Positions 1 to 8,953 of a stretch of 42,287 nucleotides of DNA are shown here, in pieces. Numbering within the stretch: the stretch's first letter is position 1; each line of letters opens with the position of its first letter. The notes beneath the pieces were generated by a model. The model searched no databases, was not told the origin of the DNA, and saw nothing but the letters and a program-made list of their open reading frames with translations. Source of the DNA: VRUE01 sp044867925 (GTDB lineage: Bacteria; Actinomycetota; Thermoleophilia; Solirubrobacterales; 70-9); NCBI GenBank assembly GCA_044867925.1, contig JBIOVV010000095.1, positions 1-42,287 of the forward strand, read 5' to 3'. The translations under genes and the position numbers were made by a program.

Positions 1-27
1 TGGGGCGGGGCAGGCCAGGGCGCGACT

Positions 28-576
28 CTAGGAGGTCGAGCAGTTGAAGGGCGCGAGTGCTGCTGGCAGGGTCGGGATTTCGAGCAGGCCGAGCGCCTCC
101 AGCGCTGGGCTCAGGCCGAGGCCCGCAACGACGCCGGCGACGAGATTCACCTGTTCGGTCAGTTTCTCGCTCTGTTCGCAAAGCGCCTCGGAGGTACGTT
201 CCAGCGCCTCGACCCGGAGGGACAGAGCGCCGATCTGGGCTTTCAAGGCTGCTTCGTCGGCGTCCGCGCCACTGGCGCCAGCCTCGCCCTGCCCGCCCTG
301 GCTGCCCGCCGCGGAGGGGCCGGCCACGATCCAAGACGTTTTTCGCTCGCCCCGGCGACAGTGCGCTCGGGAGCTGCGAACGACGCGCAGGGCGCCCTTG
401 GGCTTCCCCTTCACCCGGTAGCAGGCATGAATCCGGCCGTCCTTGCCCACCGGGCCACGAGCCGTGGCTGTGCCGGCAAGACATAGGAGCAGCAGCGCTC
501 CCATCGCCAGCGAGGCGAAGGCAATCAGGCCGGGTCGTGAGCTGACGATTCCACGAAATGCAGCGTTTTTTCCCAT
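28..576 (-). CDS. Secreted coiled-coil protein of unknown function
   Basis: Predicted exported protein of 182 residues; function not recognised. The ATG at 576 is chosen over an upstream in-frame ATG at 612 because an AGGAGGT ribosome binding site sits just before it. A hydrophobic stretch (about residues 17-36) ending in small residues looks like a signal peptide. The next part (about residues 48-85) has two cysteines and many basic residues in the pattern IHACYRVKGK...HCRRGE, which I recall in many secreted proteins of this bacterial group, often before collagen-like repeats. A short Gly/Ser/Ala stretch (about 90-105) and a heptad-like coiled coil (about 108-145) follow. The C-terminus is hydrophobic and ends in a Cys. 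Probably a surface or extracellular structural protein; this is inference. Confidence 0.7.
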   Translation of the reverse strand: MGKNAAFRGIVSSRPGLIAFASLAMGALLLLCLAGTATARGPVGKDGRIHACYRVKGKPKGALRVVRSSRAHCRRGERKTSWIVAGPSAAGSQGGQGEAGASGADADEAALKAQIGALSLRVEALERTSEALCEQSEKLTEQVNLVAGVVAGLGLSPALEALGLLEIPTLPAALAPFNCSTS

Positions 577-736
577 GGCCGGGAACCTCCTTCCAGATCG
601 CGGGCCAAGCAAGCGAAACCAGCGATCGATCTACCGGAAGGACCTCAAAAATGGGTAATGGAGAGGCGAAGGCTTGAATACTCAGCAAATCTTTGACTTC
701 GCCCTTTTGCCCTCCGCGGGGATAGCTTTTGCGGTG

Positions 737-1912
737 ATGCCCGACTTCGCCGACTACTACCGCGAGATCTACGCCCTCGGCCTGGGTGGAGAGACGCCGT
801 CGATCCCGGTCTCGGTCGCCGAGCTCGAGCGCCTCGCCGCCGAGGCGATGGACGAGCGAACCGCCAACTACGTCTTCGCCGGTGCCGGCGGCGAGGACAC
901 GATCGACGCCAACCGCGAGGCCTTCCGCCGCCGCCGGATCGTGCCGCGCATGCTGCGCGACGTTGCAGCGCGCGACCTCTCCACCACACTGCTGGACACG
1001 GCGATGCCGGCGCCGCTGATGCTGGCGCCGATCGGCGTGCAGAAGGCCGTCCACCCCGAGGGCGAGCTGGCGACGGCGCGCGCCGCGGCCAGCCTCGGCG
1101 TGCCGATGATCGCCAGCACCGCTTCCGCCTTCACGATGGAGGAGATCGCCGAGGCGGGCGGCGATGCGCCGCGCTGGTTCCAGCTCTACTGGCCGAACGA
1201 CAGGGCGCTGGCGGCAAGCTTCGTCGAGCGCGCCGAGGCCGCCGGCTACGACGCCATCGTCCTCACCGTCGACACCTTCGTCCCCGGCTGGAAGCCCCGC
1301 GACCTGCAGCAGGCCTGGCTGCCCTTCCTCAACGGCGTCGGCGTCGCCAACTACTTCCAGGACCCGGTCTTCCGCGCCGCCCTCGAGCAGACGCCCGAGG
1401 AGAACGTCGGCGCCGCGACCGGCCACTTCCTCGGCATCCAGGCCAACCCCTCGCTCAGCTGGGAGGACCTCGGCTGGCTGCGCGAGCAGACCGAGCTGCC
1501 GATCCTGATCAAGGGCATCCAGCACGCCGACGACGCGCGGGAAGCGGCAGCGCGCGGCATCGACGGCGTCGTCGTCTCCAACCACGGCGGCCGCCAGGTC
1601 GACGGCGCCGTCGCCTCCCTCGACGCCCTGCCGGCGATCGCCGAGGCGGCCGGGGACGACCTCGCCGTCCTCTTCGACAGCGGCATTCGCAGCGGCAGCG
1701 ACGCGATCAAGGCGCTCGCACTCGGCGCCGACGCCGTCTGCCTCGGCCGCCCCTACGTCTGGGGCTTGGCCCTCGAGGGCCGGCAGGGGGTCGAAACCGT
1801 GCTCAAGATGTTCCTCGCCGAGCTGGACCTGACGCTGGCGCTTTGCGGGTACACCGAGCCGAGTCAGCTTGGGCCAGACGCGCTCTCCGAGACTCAGGGC
1901 CTATCCCGGTAG
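737..1912 (+). CDS. FMN-dependent alpha-hydroxy-acid oxidizing protein (lactate 2-monooxygenase type)
   Basis: Member of the FMN-dependent alpha-hydroxy-acid dehydrogenase family, 391 residues, a TIM-barrel flavoenzyme oxidising L-2-hydroxy acids such as lactate. The N-terminus (PDFADYYREIYALGL), the following AELERLAAEAM segment and the full length match lactate 2-monooxygenases better than lactate dehydrogenases. FMN and active-site residues are visible: Lys259 in LIKGI and His283/Arg286 in SNHGGRQ. The ATG at 737 is preferred over a TTG at 674 because family members begin with this segment. The gene stands alone. Its last codons and stop form the left arm of the palindrome at 1896-2010, so the 3' end is embedded in a repeat. 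The exact substrate (lactate or another 2-hydroxy acid) cannot be read from the sequence. Confidence 0.85.
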   Translation: MPDFADYYREIYALGLGGETPSIPVSVAELERLAAEAMDERTANYVFAGAGGEDTIDANREAFRRRRIVPRMLRDVAARDLSTTLLDTAMPAPLMLAPIGVQKAVHPEGELATARAAASLGVPMIASTASAFTMEEIAEAGGDAPRWFQLYWPNDRALAASFVERAEAAGYDAIVLTVDTFVPGWKPRDLQQAWLPFLNGVGVANYFQDPVFRAALEQTPEENVGAATGHFLGIQANPSLSWEDLGWLREQTELPILIKGIQHADDAREAAARGIDGVVVSNHGGRQVDGAVASLDALPAIAEAAGDDLAVLFDSGIRSGSDAIKALALGADAVCLGRPYVWGLALEGRQGVETVLKMFLAELDLTLALCGYTEPSQLGPDALSETQGLSR

Positions 1913-2010
1913 GGGTTTCACTTAACTTTTTCGAGGAGCGACCGTTGCTGTCGCCCGGGCGGCGCTCGCGAAAAAGTACAAGACGTTCCACCCCTACCGG
2001 GATAGGCCCT
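1896..2010. repeat. Long palindromic repeat, family 1, copy 1 (full-length)
   Basis: Perfect 21-bp inverted arms (1896-1916 and 1990-2010) enclose about 73 bp. Inside are the blocks CACTTAACTTTTTC (1919-1932) and AAGTACAAGACGTTCCAC (1974-1991), plus a smaller nested inverted repeat (CTTTTTCG with CGAAAAAG). It fills the gap between two convergent genes and overlaps the stop of the oxidase gene. Related elements lie at 20871, 35761 and 36988. It may act as a bidirectional terminator, but there is no U-tract directly after the outer stem. Confidence 0.9.
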
Positions 2011-2016
2011 GTGCGC

Positions 2017-2877
2017 TCAGAGATCCCGCCGGGTAAAGACCGCGGCCGCCGCGGCAAGCACACCCACCATGTAGATGAACGCCCAGACGATCAAGCCCGG
2101 GCCCGCCGCTTCTGAGCCGCCGAAGGGCCCGAACTGCAGGACGACGCCGGTCAAGCCCGAGGTATTGGATATCAGCGCGTGGAGGCTGGCGGCGTAGAGG
2201 CCCTCGAAGGGCAGGGCCCAGCTGGCCGTCCGCCCGATCGAGTGCAGGGTGTCGGAGTCGATCGCGTTGCCGATCTGGGCGAGCAGCCCGGCGGTCAGGC
2301 CGGCGCCGTAGACCATGAAGACGACGATCCCCTGGGCCGTCACCGTGAGCAGCGTCGAGGCAAGCAGGGAGAGCGCGGCGACGATTGCCACCGCAAAGGC
2401 GAGGGCCAGGGCCGGGCCGATCAGATGGTCGGGCGCCCAGTGCCCGGCCTGCCAGGTGATCGCGAGGGCCGCCGCGTAGACGGCCAGGACGTAGGCGGCG
2501 GCGAGGCCGGCGGCGGCGAGGAAGCGTGCGAGCAGCAGCGTCGTGCGGCCGATCGGGCGCACGACCAGCGGCTGCAGCAGGCCGCTCTCGGCGTCGCCCC
2601 GGACGATCCCCAGAGTGAGGAAGACGGCGAGGACGGAGCCGAGGAAGAGCGAGGTGAACATCGCCAAGCCGAAGATCGTCGCGCCGGTGAAGGCCTTCGG
2701 ATCGAGGATCCCCGCTTCCGCGCCGGCGAAGCTGCGGGCATCGCGGAAGGCGAAATGGGCGCCGACCGCATACAGCGCGAGGAAGCCGAGCGAGAGCACC
2801 AGGACAGCGAGGAAGACGCGGCGGCGCAGTCCCTCCCGCAAGGCATAGCCGATCACCGTTGCAACGGAACGCGCCAT
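2017..2877 (-). CDS. ABC-2 type transporter permease
   Basis: Integral membrane protein of 286 residues with about six hydrophobic segments: an N-terminal one after the basic LREGLRRR, a cluster between about 60 and 190, and a last one near the C-terminus (VWAFIYMVGVLAAAAAVF). This layout is typical of ABC-2 permeases that pair with a single-domain ATPase. A charged loop around SFAGAEAGILDPKAF sits between the first two membrane segments, as in the NosY/YhaP-like subgroup. The ATPase gene ends 9 bases upstream on the same strand, so the two surely form one transporter. The substrate is unknown. The stop lies 6 bases from a palindromic repeat that probably ends the transcript. Confidence 0.85.
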   Translation of the reverse strand: MARSVATVIGYALREGLRRRVFLAVLVLSLGFLALYAVGAHFAFRDARSFAGAEAGILDPKAFTGATIFGLAMFTSLFLGSVLAVFLTLGIVRGDAESGLLQPLVVRPIGRTTLLLARFLAAAGLAAAYVLAVYAAALAITWQAGHWAPDHLIGPALALAFAVAIVAALSLLASTLLTVTAQGIVVFMVYGAGLTAGLLAQIGNAIDSDTLHSIGRTASWALPFEGLYAASLHALISNTSGLTGVVLQFGPFGGSEAAGPGLIVWAFIYMVGVLAAAAAVFTRRDL

Positions 2878-2886
2878 CGACCGCCC

Positions 2887-3729
2887 TCAGCCCGTCCGAC
2901 CCTGCACGGCGTCCAGGTAGACGTCCTCGAGCGAGCTCCTGAGCACCTCGACGCGGTGGATGCTCTCGCCTTCGCCGACCAGCCGCGCGACGATCCCGGG
3001 CGCCTCCTCGCGACCGGCGCCCTCGAAGAGCCTCACCCCGTTCGCGGTCTCGACCTCGACCCCGCGCGGTCGCTCCAGATCCGCCGGGCGGCCCTCCTGG
3101 ACCAGCTTGCCGTCGGCGATGATCGCCACCCGGTCGCAGACCAGCTCCACCTCGCTGAGCAGGTGCGAGTTGAGCAGCACGGCGACGTCGCGGCGCCGCA
3201 GCTCTTCGAGCAGGCCGCGGACGATCCGCCTGCCGACGGGATCGAGGGCGCTGGTCGGCTCGTCGAGGAGCAGCAGGCGCGGCGAGCCGACCAGCGCCTG
3301 GGCGATGCCGAGCCGCTGCTGCATCCCCTTCGACATCGTCTCCACCCGCGTCGCGGCAGCCGCGCTGAGCTCGACCAGGTCGAGCAACTCCGCTCGCTCG
3401 GGCGCCCCTCCTGCCGAGCCGCAGAGCCGCTGATGCAGCTGCAGCAGCTCGTCGGCCGAGCACCAGCCGGGAAAGCGGAAGAGCTCGGCGAGGTAACCGA
3501 TCGCGGCCCGCGCCGACGCCGAGCCCGCCGGTCTGCCCAGCACCTCGACGCTGCCGCCAGTGGGCCTGACCAAGCCGCAGGCGATCTTGGTCAGGGTCGA
3601 CTTGCCGGCGCCGTTGGGCCCGAGCAGGCCGAGCAGCTCACCGGCGCTGACCTCCAGATCGACGCCGAGCAGAGCCTCCTTGCCGCGGTAGGACTTGCGC
3701 AGTGCGCGAGCGGCGAGGACCGCCGCCAC
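2887..3729 (-). CDS. ABC transporter ATP-binding protein
   Basis: ATPase subunit of 280 residues for the permease downstream. Walker A is GPNGAGKST (37-45), the signature SKGMQQRL lies near 133-140, Walker B is LLLLDEP (about 152-158), and a switch histidine is in NSHLLSEVE. The C-terminal region after about residue 215 is the usual DrrA/CcmA-like extension. The start is the GTG at 3729, which overlaps the metG stop by one base (TAGTG), so translation is probably coupled to metG. The reading frame stays open far upstream, but that part has no ABC similarity and lies antisense to nothing else but metG coding sequence. The substrate cannot be predicted; related pairs export drugs, lipids or copper-linked factors. 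Confidence 0.9.
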   Translation of the reverse strand: MAAVLAARALRKSYRGKEALLGVDLEVSAGELLGLLGPNGAGKSTLTKIACGLVRPTGGSVEVLGRPAGSASARAAIGYLAELFRFPGWCSADELLQLHQRLCGSAGGAPERAELLDLVELSAAAATRVETMSKGMQQRLGIAQALVGSPRLLLLDEPTSALDPVGRRIVRGLLEELRRRDVAVLLNSHLLSEVELVCDRVAIIADGKLVQEGRPADLERPRGVEVETANGVRLFEGAGREEAPGIVARLVGEGESIHRVEVLRSSLEDVYLDAVQGRTG

Positions 3730-5243
3730 TAGGCCGGCGTCTCGATCTTGGGGAAGAGCTGTGGCACGCGCTCGACGCTCTGGCCGCCGCGGCGCGAGCC
3801 GAGCTCGGCAAGCGCCCGCGAGCCTTCGTCCAGCGCCGCGAGCAGGATCTCGCCGGTCTTCGGCAGGTATGGGACGAGCAGCAAGGTGGTCACGCGCAGC
3901 CCCTCGACCAGGTTGTAGAGGACCTCGTCGAGGCGCTCGGGGTCGGCCTCGTCCTTGGCGAGGTCCCAGGGACGGGTCTCCTCGACGTAGCGATTGAGCC
4001 TGCGCACCAGCGTCCACGCCACCTCCAGCGCCTGGCTCAGCTCTGCCCGGTCGAGCAGCTCGCTGAAGCGGGGCACGGCCCCCTCGAAATCCTCGGCGAG
4101 CACCGCGTCGACCGCCGCCACCGGCACCGTGCCGTCGCGATAGCGATCGACCATCGCCAGCACGCGGCTGGCGAGGTTGCCGAAGTCGTTGGCGAGCTCG
4201 GTCTCGTAGCGCGCCTCGAAGCCGGCCGTGGAGATCGAGCCGTCCTGGCCGAAGCTGACCTCGCGGAAGCAGTAGAAGCGCAGCGCGTCGGAGCCGAAGC
4301 GGTCGATCACCGCGAAGGGGTCGAGCACGTTGCCGAGCGACTTCGACATCTTCTTCTCGCCCATCAGCAGGTAGCCGTGGATCGTCATCCGCCGCGGCGG
4401 CTCGAGATCGGCGGCCAGGCAGAGGGCAGGCCAGATCACGGCGTGGAACTTGAGGATGTCCTTGCCCAGCACGTGCAGAGCCGCGGGCCAGTAGCGCTCG
4501 GTCAGGTCCTCGCCGTCGCGGGCGAAGCCGAGCGCGGTGACGTAGTTGAGCAGGGCGTCGAACCAGACGTACATGCGCTGCTCGGGGTCCCAGGGCAGCG
4601 GCAGCCCCCACTTCAGCGTCGGTCGCGAGAGCGAGACGTCCTCGAGCCCGCCCTTGATGAAGGAGACGGCCTCGTTGCGGCGGAAGTCGGGCACGACGAA
4701 GTCGGGGCGCTCCTCGTAGAGGCCTTCGAGCTGGGCCTGGAAGGCGGAGAGGCGGAAGAACCAGTTCTCCTCGCGGACCTTCTCGAGCGGGATCTCGTGG
4801 ATCGCGCAGGTGTTGCCGGGCCCGAGCTCGCGCTCGGTCTTGAAGTCGGCGCAGCGCGGGCAGTACCAGCCTTCGTAGGTGCCCTTGCTGACCCAGCCGT
4901 TGTCGTAGACCCGCTGCATGATCTCGGCGACCTTCGCCTTGTGGCGCGGGTCGGAGGTGCGGATGAAGAAGTCGTTGGTCGCGTCGATGATCGGCCCCAG
5001 CGCCTCGAACCTGGCGGCGTTGCGGTCGGCCAGCTCCTGCGGCGAGATCCCCTCGCGCTCCGCCGCCGTCTCGATCGGCTCGCCGTGCTCGTCGGTGCCG
5101 GTGAGGAAGAAGACGTCCTCGCCGCGCTGGCGCATGTGCCGCGCCAGCACGTCGGCCGCCATCGTCGAGTAGGCGTGGCCGAGGTGCGGCTCGGCGTTGA
5201 CGTAGTAGATCGGCGTGGTGACGAAGTATTTGTTCGCTGCCAT
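3729..5243 (-). CDS. metG: Methionyl-tRNA synthetase
   Basis: Cytoplasmic class I aminoacyl-tRNA synthetase, 504 residues, charging tRNA-Met. The HIGH motif is HLGH (20-23) and the KMSKS motif is at 298-302. The CP-domain knuckle has Cys128, Cys131 and Cys146, with His149 in place of the usual fourth Cys, so one zinc could be bound. Length and the anticodon-binding helical domain (WDLAKDEAD region) fit the short form without the C-terminal tRNA-binding domain. The ATG at 5243 is chosen because the protein family starts with KYFVTTPIYYVN. No Shine-Dalgarno is visible; a TAAAGT hexamer lies 10 bases upstream, suggesting a very short leader. The ABC transporter genes follow in the same transcript. 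Confidence 0.97.
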   Translation of the reverse strand: MAANKYFVTTPIYYVNAEPHLGHAYSTMAADVLARHMRQRGEDVFFLTGTDEHGEPIETAAEREGISPQELADRNAARFEALGPIIDATNDFFIRTSDPRHKAKVAEIMQRVYDNGWVSKGTYEGWYCPRCADFKTERELGPGNTCAIHEIPLEKVREENWFFRLSAFQAQLEGLYEERPDFVVPDFRRNEAVSFIKGGLEDVSLSRPTLKWGLPLPWDPEQRMYVWFDALLNYVTALGFARDGEDLTERYWPAALHVLGKDILKFHAVIWPALCLAADLEPPRRMTIHGYLLMGEKKMSKSLGNVLDPFAVIDRFGSDALRFYCFREVSFGQDGSISTAGFEARYETELANDFGNLASRVLAMVDRYRDGTVPVAAVDAVLAEDFEGAVPRFSELLDRAELSQALEVAWTLVRRLNRYVEETRPWDLAKDEADPERLDEVLYNLVEGLRVTTLLLVPYLPKTGEILLAALDEGSRALAELGSRRGGQSVERVPQLFPKIETPA

Positions 5244-5666
5244 AGCGTCGCCGACTTTATCTAGCCAAGAACTGGAGGGAGACAGACATAACCTGCAAGA
5301 CAATCCAGTTTCAGGTGGACGTCAGCGATGGAACAATGGCTGCGTCATCAGTCCGACGTCGTGAACACCAGAGCTGACGACGAGACTCCGAGTTCTGCCC
5401 CAACAGCGAGTTTGTTCTGCAGTCAGGGCGGGGTCGGAGCCCTCCCAGCGGACACAGAGGCGTCGTAACCAGGCCGGCAGCCCACGAGGCGCGAGCCAAC
5501 GCCCAGCGCATTCTAAACCGACCGAACGTCGAAATCCGTCTCCGATCGACGGCATGCCCTCCAAGGCCTTTCGGCTCGTCCACCGGTCGACTACATGATG
5601 ACCACCTCAACCCATTCGATTGCCGCATCGCTTATGGAGGCCCCAAGTCGGCCCCTAACGAACTAT
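5244..5666. other. Intergenic stretch without a supported gene
   Basis: About 420 bases between metG and the hydrolase gene. Base composition is visibly less GC-rich than the housekeeping flanks and resembles the hydrolase gene. Short open frames exist on both strands (for example 5311-5628 minus), but they show no recognisable domain, ribosome binding site or GC-rich third positions. It may be decayed sequence that arrived with the hydrolase island. The metG promoter is at its left end. Confidence 0.5.
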
Positions 5667-7925
5667 TCAGCCCGGGTTTCCGGCCCAATGGACGATGCTG
5701 CCGTCTGGTGCGACTCCTGCCACGTCTGTTCGTTCGCTGTTCCAGGATGCGGCGCCGGGACCGGAGGTCAGGGTGCCGATGGGAATGGTTTCCCAGTCGC
5801 TCCAGTAGCCGGCATAAAACCTCGTAACAAGCTCTCCGGCCGCGTTACGACCGAAAAAGTGAAGTGCGCCAAAACCGCGACTGGATATATCTGGCGCCGA
5901 GGCGATGTTCCCCTGGAGGTTGCCGTAGTGCCATGTAGCTCCACCGTCATCCGTCGCCCAATGCCCGACTGAACCGTTGCTGAGTCGTGCCGCTACGTCG
6001 ACGCGATTAGATCCCCACGAGACCGCGCTTGGAGCGGAAGCCAATTCAGGGTTGCCCTCAGGCGTCGTGATCGTCGACCACGAGCTGAATGCTCCGTTGT
6101 AGTACATGCGCCGAAGTTCGTTTTTGGGGCCTCGAACGAAGAAGTCAAGGCGTCCATATCCCCAGGATGAGATATCGGGATCGGATGTGGCACCTTTTTC
6201 GCCTAGATTATCGTAATACCAATTAGTGCCTCCGTCGGGTGTCGCCCAGTGCCCGACGGACCCATCGGAAACTTTGCCCACCACATCAATGCGATTTGAG
6301 CCCCAAGAGACGGCTCCTGGACCCGACGCAAGAGCCGAACCCCCATTGACGGGAGTCACGGTTTTCCAGGAAGTCCAACCAGACCCGGTGTAGGCCTTAT
6401 GGCGAAGTTGATTTGAGGAGTTTTTGACGAAAAAATCAAGTCGATAAGGTCCCCAAGAAGATAGATCTGGATCAGAAGCCGATGCGGATTCACCCAGGTT
6501 GTCCATATGCCAGACAGGACTACCGTAATAGTTCAAGAACGTACTAGCCGCTGGCTTCGGCGCCCGGAATGACGTTTCAAGAGTGCCGCAGTAGAACTTG
6601 CAATAGAAGCCGACTCCGGCGTCTTTGCCTTCATTGAGATCATCCGCGCGGAAGAAAATCAATCCTTCTAGATTCTGCCAAAGTCCACCGCCAGTGATCT
6701 GCGGGTTGATTGTGTCGTACGCCTTTTTGACAAATGCTGCCTGTTGTTCCTTACCGTATGCCCCTCCGCCTTGTTGGCGTCGTGTTTGACATTCAGCTGG
6801 CGTTTCGGTTCCTTTATTGGTCTTGAAGGACGACATACCAGTCTCGGTCACCCACCAGCGATTATTGTTCGCAATGCGTTCAAGGAACGGTTTCAAACGG
6901 GCTTCCACGGTCGCAAACGCAGCAACTCCTGTGATGTCTCCGGCTTGATCTTGGAGTTTCCATTTACCTTGATAGATGATTTCGGCACAAGAGGTGCTCT
7001 CTGCGGGGCCGCTCGCTGGATATGCATGAAAGGATGGTCTCCATTGCTGCTTCAAACCACCGGCGATTTCCGCGCCACCGGGCTGTCCGACAAACTGTTC
7101 GTCAATCGTGGCGTTGACATTCGTTTGAACCCAACTGAAATATTCTTGCGGAGTCACAAAATTGTAAGAGGTGCCATCTTCATTCCAGCCGTTTTTGGTC
7201 CAGGCCACAGAACCGATTAGAATCGCGGGCGCCCAGGCACTCACTTGGCCCAATCCGATTTTGTATCCCTTCGCAACAGCCATTCCTCCGAGCTTGCCGA
7301 TGGTGGCAGCAGGCACTACTTCAGATGGCGCGCCAATGAGATTGGGCTCATTAGCTGTCTCTGCGTAGTCAGCTACTCCAGCTTCATGGAGGTACTTTAG
7401 GGCTGTCGCTAGGGCCGCTCCATACGCTTCAAGTCCAGCCTTGGTTGTTGGATAGTACCGGGCGACACCTTTCGCGACAGCGGGGGTCACTTCCGCAGTT
7501 CGTTTTAGACCGTACGGAACTGCCATCCACGCAGCTTCCCCTGTATTGGTCGTTGGAAGCTCCAGGTTGATAAGTGCCTTAAGGTTTCCGTTACCCGAGG
7601 CTTTGCGGGCGTTTTTGATTCGAGTCACTATTCCGTTCAGCCATTCGGAGTTGTATGTTCCGGGCGCAGTTTCATAGTGGTGCCAGTAGACATGGATGCG
7701 CACTGTGTCAGCGCCCATTTCGCCCGAGATACGGTCGCCGATCGCATCGACGGGTGGGCTTGGGTCATCTACATGGAACCCGTGACGAAAGTTGGCATGC
7801 CCCAAGGACCCAGCGTGGGCCGAAGGTGTGATCGCAGCAGCGAACGTCAGTACAAGAAAGACTAGAAGCGAACGCAGAAGTTTTTGTGACAAGGGCAGAG
7901 GCTCAGAACCGAACGAATTTGTCAT
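5667..7925 (-). CDS. Secreted glycoside hydrolase (clan GH-A-like) with C-terminal PLL-like lectin propeller
   Basis: Exported protein of about 752 residues. A signal peptide (hydrophobic about 16-32) ends in AHA near residue 38. Residues about 45-465 look like a TIM-barrel glycosidase: an NEP motif gives the likely acid/base Glu193, and VTETG gives the likely nucleophile Glu361, as in clan GH-A. Residues about 472-752 hold three to four copies of a repeat with SSWG.xRLDFFV and SWGSNRxDVxGxxSDGSVGHW, typical of PLL/fucose-lectin-like beta-propellers that bind sugars. The exact GH family is not assigned. The start is placed at the ATG at 7925, which has TAGGAT 7 bases upstream; ATGs at 7934 and 7961 are possible. 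Base and codon use is clearly lower in GC than all neighbours, so recent horizontal acquisition is likely. Confidence 0.75.
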   Translation of the reverse strand: MTNSFGSEPLPLSQKLLRSLLVFLVLTFAAAITPSAHAGSLGHANFRHGFHVDDPSPPVDAIGDRISGEMGADTVRIHVYWHHYETAPGTYNSEWLNGIVTRIKNARKASGNGNLKALINLELPTTNTGEAAWMAVPYGLKRTAEVTPAVAKGVARYYPTTKAGLEAYGAALATALKYLHEAGVADYAETANEPNLIGAPSEVVPAATIGKLGGMAVAKGYKIGLGQVSAWAPAILIGSVAWTKNGWNEDGTSYNFVTPQEYFSWVQTNVNATIDEQFVGQPGGAEIAGGLKQQWRPSFHAYPASGPAESTSCAEIIYQGKWKLQDQAGDITGVAAFATVEARLKPFLERIANNNRWWVTETGMSSFKTNKGTETPAECQTRRQQGGGAYGKEQQAAFVKKAYDTINPQITGGGLWQNLEGLIFFRADDLNEGKDAGVGFYCKFYCGTLETSFRAPKPAASTFLNYYGSPVWHMDNLGESASASDPDLSSWGPYRLDFFVKNSSNQLRHKAYTGSGWTSWKTVTPVNGGSALASGPGAVSWGSNRIDVVGKVSDGSVGHWATPDGGTNWYYDNLGEKGATSDPDISSWGYGRLDFFVRGPKNELRRMYYNGAFSSWSTITTPEGNPELASAPSAVSWGSNRVDVAARLSNGSVGHWATDDGGATWHYGNLQGNIASAPDISSRGFGALHFFGRNAAGELVTRFYAGYWSDWETIPIGTLTSGPGAASWNSERTDVAGVAPDGSIVHWAGNPG

Positions 7926-8022
7926 AGCGGTCATCCTACGCACGGGCCTGGGTTGCAGCAAGGCGGCTGTGCCGTCCGGCCGAAGCGGCTAATCATAATT
8001 AGGTAGCGAGCACAAATAGACT

Positions 8023-8039
8023 CGCACGGCGGCCGTGCG
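8023..8039. promoter_or_regulatory. Perfect short palindrome upstream of the hydrolase gene
   Basis: CGCACGGC-G-GCCGTGCG, 8-bp arms around one base, about 100 bases upstream of the hydrolase start. A TATGAT -10-like hexamer (minus strand, 7992-7997) lies between the palindrome and the gene. It could be an operator; nothing in the sequence proves this. Confidence 0.3.
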
Positions 8040-8125
8040 TCCTCCAGAGGCTGTTTTGAGAGAGCCCTTGAGGTCCGAAGACAAGTCAAGAGTCCCCGAA
8101 GGGCTGGCCACAGGAGGTCCCGAGG

Positions 8126-8953
8126 CTATCTACGCGGCTCGCGGCCGGTCAGCGCCCGGTAGAGGTCGTTCGCCCGCGTTCCGGTCAGCGCCGCCACCAC
8201 GCTGGCGGCGGCCCGCGGGCGGGCGCCGGACTGCACCAGGTGGCGCAGGGCGTCGACGGCAAAGCCGACGTCGCGATCGTGCTCCTCGGCGGCGGCCGGG
8301 GCGATCACCAGGACGATCTCGCCCTTGACGTCGCCGCGGAAGCGCCGCGCCAGCTCGGCCAGCGAGGCCCTCGAGACTTCCTCGTGCATCTTGGTCAGCT
8401 CGCGGCAGACCGCGGCGGGCCGGTCGGGAGCGATTGCCGCCAGTGCCGCCAGCGACTCGCCGATGCGGCGCGGCGACTCGAAGGCGATCACGGTCTCGGC
8501 CGAACGCAGGACGCGCTCCATCTCGCCGGAGCGCTTGGGCAGGAAGCCCTCGAAACGCCAGCGGTCGGTTGGCAGGCCGGAGGCGACGAGCGCAACGGGG
8601 ACGACGGAGGGGCCAGGCAGGACCGTCACGTCGAGGTCGCGTTCGATGCAGCGGCGAATCAGCTTGTAGCCCGGGTCGGAGACCGTCGGCATGCCCGCGT
8701 CGGAGACCAGCGCCACCCGGTCGCCGCGCTCGATCCGCTGCGCCAGCTCGGTGGCGCGCGGGCCTTCGTTGCCCTCATGGTTGGAGATCAGCGGCGGCGC
8801 CGGGCGGATGCCGAGCTTGTCGAGCAGGCTGCCGGTGCGCCGGGTGTCCTCGCAGGCGATCCAGTCTGCGGTGACGAGCGCTTCGCGGACGCGGGGGGTG
8901 ACGTCGTCGAGGTTGCCGATCGGGGTCGGGCAGACGATCAGCTCGCCCGGCAT
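8126..8953 (-). CDS. rsmI: 16S rRNA (cytidine(1402)-2'-O)-methyltransferase
   Basis: SAM-dependent methyltransferase of the tetrapyrrole-methylase fold, 275 residues, that 2'-O-methylates C1402 of 16S rRNA at the decoding centre. Diagnostic segments are CPTPIGNLDDVTPR near the N-terminus, ACEDTRRTGSLLDKLGI, the SAM-binding LVSDAGMPTVSDPG, and FEGFLPKRSGE, followed by ESPRRIGESL and CRELTKMHEEV. Length is normal. Its ATG overlaps the TGA of the upstream glucokinase gene (ATGA), so the two are translationally coupled. This pairing looks accidental in function, since one acts in sugar phosphorylation and the other in ribosome maturation. Confidence 0.96.
   Translation of the reverse strand: MPGELIVCPTPIGNLDDVTPRVREALVTADWIACEDTRRTGSLLDKLGIRPAPPLISNHEGNEGPRATELAQRIERGDRVALVSDAGMPTVSDPGYKLIRRCIERDLDVTVLPGPSVVPVALVASGLPTDRWRFEGFLPKRSGEMERVLRSAETVIAFESPRRIGESLAALAAIAPDRPAAVCRELTKMHEEVSRASLAELARRFRGDVKGEIVLVIAPAAAEEHDRDVGFAVDALRHLVQSGARPRAAASVVAALTGTRANDLYRALTGREPRR

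Noticed and set aside
3730..4611. Upstream extension of the ABC ATPase frame into metG
   Set aside because: ABC similarity begins at the GTG at 3729; the upstream part is out-of-frame metG sequence.
3702..5264. Long plus-strand open frame opposite metG
   Set aside because: Antisense shadow; metG on the minus strand has all catalytic motifs, and this frame has none.
5311..5628. Minus-strand frame of 105 codons in the metG-hydrolase gap
   Set aside because: No ribosome binding site, no domain and no coding-type composition; more likely non-coding or decayed DNA.
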